This document shows positions 36,094 to 37,018 of a DNA stretch of 37,018 nucleotides, in pieces. A program made the position numbers and the translations under genes. The notes beneath the pieces were generated by a model that worked only from the letters and a program-made list of their open reading frames with translations, did not search any database and was not told the origin of the DNA. This DNA comes from Methylotenera sp. Its GTDB lineage: Bacteria > Pseudomonadota > Gammaproteobacteria > Burkholderiales > Methylophilaceae. Numbering within the stretch: the stretch's first letter is position 1; every line of letters starts with the position of its first letter. The stretch spans positions 1 through 37,018 of the forward strand of contig JANYCB010000080.1 of NCBI GenBank assembly GCA_025360485.1, written 5' to 3'.

Positions 36094-37018
36094 TTACAGC
36101 AACACCTTCTCAATCCCACCATTATTCACTCTCTCCACATATTCCTGCATCCAATTCTCGCCCAGAATATGCTTCGCCATCTCGACCACAATGTAATCCG
36201 CCTCAATACCCGTATCGTCGCCATAGCGCGCCAGGCCTTGCAGGCAGCTTGGGCAGCTGGTTAAAATTTTCACTTTTTCTTCAGGCGCGCCAACCGTTAA
36301 ACCCATTATAGTCAGACCTTTTTCCAGCTCTTCTTGTTTGCGGAATTTTACTTGCGTGGCAATATCGGGACGTGCCGCTGCAAACGTGCCGCTCTCGCCG
36401 CAACAGCGGTCGTTCAGCGCGACTTCTGTACCCATCAGCTTATTGGTGACTTCTAATGGTTTATAAGTCTTCATCGGGCTGTGGCATGGGTCGTGGTACA
36501 TATACCTTGTACCCGTAACGCCTGATAACTTTTGGTCTTTTTCCATGAGGTATTCATGAATATCCAACAACCTGCAACCTGGGAAGATTTTCTCAAACTC
36601 GTATTTTTGCAGCTGATCCATACAAGTGCCGCAAGACACAATTACCGTCTTAATATCGAGATAATTCAGGGTGTTAGCTACACGGTGAAACAACACACGG
36701 TTATCTGTGGTGATTTGCAGACCTTTATCATGATTGCCGCTAGACGTTTGCGGGTAGCCGCAGCACAAGTAACCAGGCGGTAGCACGGTAATCGCGCCCA
36801 CTTCATACAACATGGCTTGCGTGGCTAGGCCGACGTTTGAGAACAGACGCTCTGAACCACAACCAGGAAAGTAAAACACCGCTTCGCTATCTTCAGTCAC
36901 TTTTTGCGGGTTACGGATGACAGGAATCATGTGGTCATCCTCGATACCCAGCATGGCGCGCGAAGTTTTTGACTGCAATTTTTTTGGCATTGGGCGATTA
37001 ATAAAATGAATCACCTGT
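36094..37018 (-). CDS. C-terminal part of a large FAD/Fe-S oxidoreductase with CCG (cysteine-rich) domains, truncated by window edge
   Basis: FYFPGCGSERLFSNVGLA, PPGYLCCGYPQTSSG, VVSCGTCMDQL, MYHDPCHSPM, LNDRCCGESGTFAAARPDIA; heterodisulfide-reductase-type cysteine-rich motifs; open at the right edge. Confidence 0.8.
   Translation of the reverse strand, partial: QVIHFINRPMPKKLQSKTSRAMLGIEDDHMIPVIRNPQKVTEDSEAVFYFPGCGSERLFSNVGLATQAMLYEVGAITVLPPGYLCCGYPQTSSGNHDKGLQITTDNRVLFHRVANTLNYLDIKTVIVSCGTCMDQLQKYEFEKIFPGCRLLDIHEYLMEKDQKLSGVTGTRYMYHDPCHSPMKTYKPLEVTNKLMGTEVALNDRCCGESGTFAAARPDIATQVKFRKQEELEKGLTIMGLTVGAPEEKVKILTSCPSCLQGLARYGDDTGIEADYIVVEMAKHILGENWMQEYVERVNNGGIEKVLL

Noticed and set aside
1-37018. 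CRISPR arrays, tRNA/rRNA genes, IS elements, prophage or defence islands
   Set aside because: No regularly spaced repeats, no transposase/integrase or phage proteins and no tRNA or rRNA signatures were recognised by eye; a tool-based scan could still find a missed tRNA.

Overview
The window is most likely chromosomal DNA from a methylotrophic betaproteobacterium (Methylophilaceae-like, judged from gene content only). All calls come from reading the sequence and ORF track; no database search was run. Left to right: (1) a flagellar block on the minus strand (fliD N-terminus, flaG, fliC) with a near-consensus sigma-28 promoter; (2) a NarL-type response regulator with a coupled small ORF, a PAS histidine kinase and a GGDEF diguanylate cyclase; (3) the 4.5S/SRP RNA followed by dnaX-ybaB-recR; (4) gph-ubiG-amidohydrolase (MtaD-like) and an OmpA-family gene; (5) a long minus-strand array hfq-hflX-hflK-hflC-DUF2065-hisZ-purA running directly into four tightly packed tetrahydromethanopterin/methanofuran-type cofactor genes; (6) gltX and a divergent PilZ-like protein; (7) an RND efflux operon with a divergent TetR regulator and a compound palindromic operator; (8) a divergent flavodoxin/HxlR pair; (9) a structured non-coding element next to a Rap1a/Tai-like periplasmic protein; (10) the C-terminal part of a large Fe-S oxidoreductase. 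The strongest leads are a candidate -1 frameshift or slippage site in dnaX that would make a 373-aa gamma-like product, the cofactor genes fused onto the hfq-purA array, the multi-site AcrR-like operator, and the structured element at 35360-35550. I did not see a clearly novel multi-gene defence or mobile system. No CRISPR array, tRNA, rRNA or IS element was recognised.
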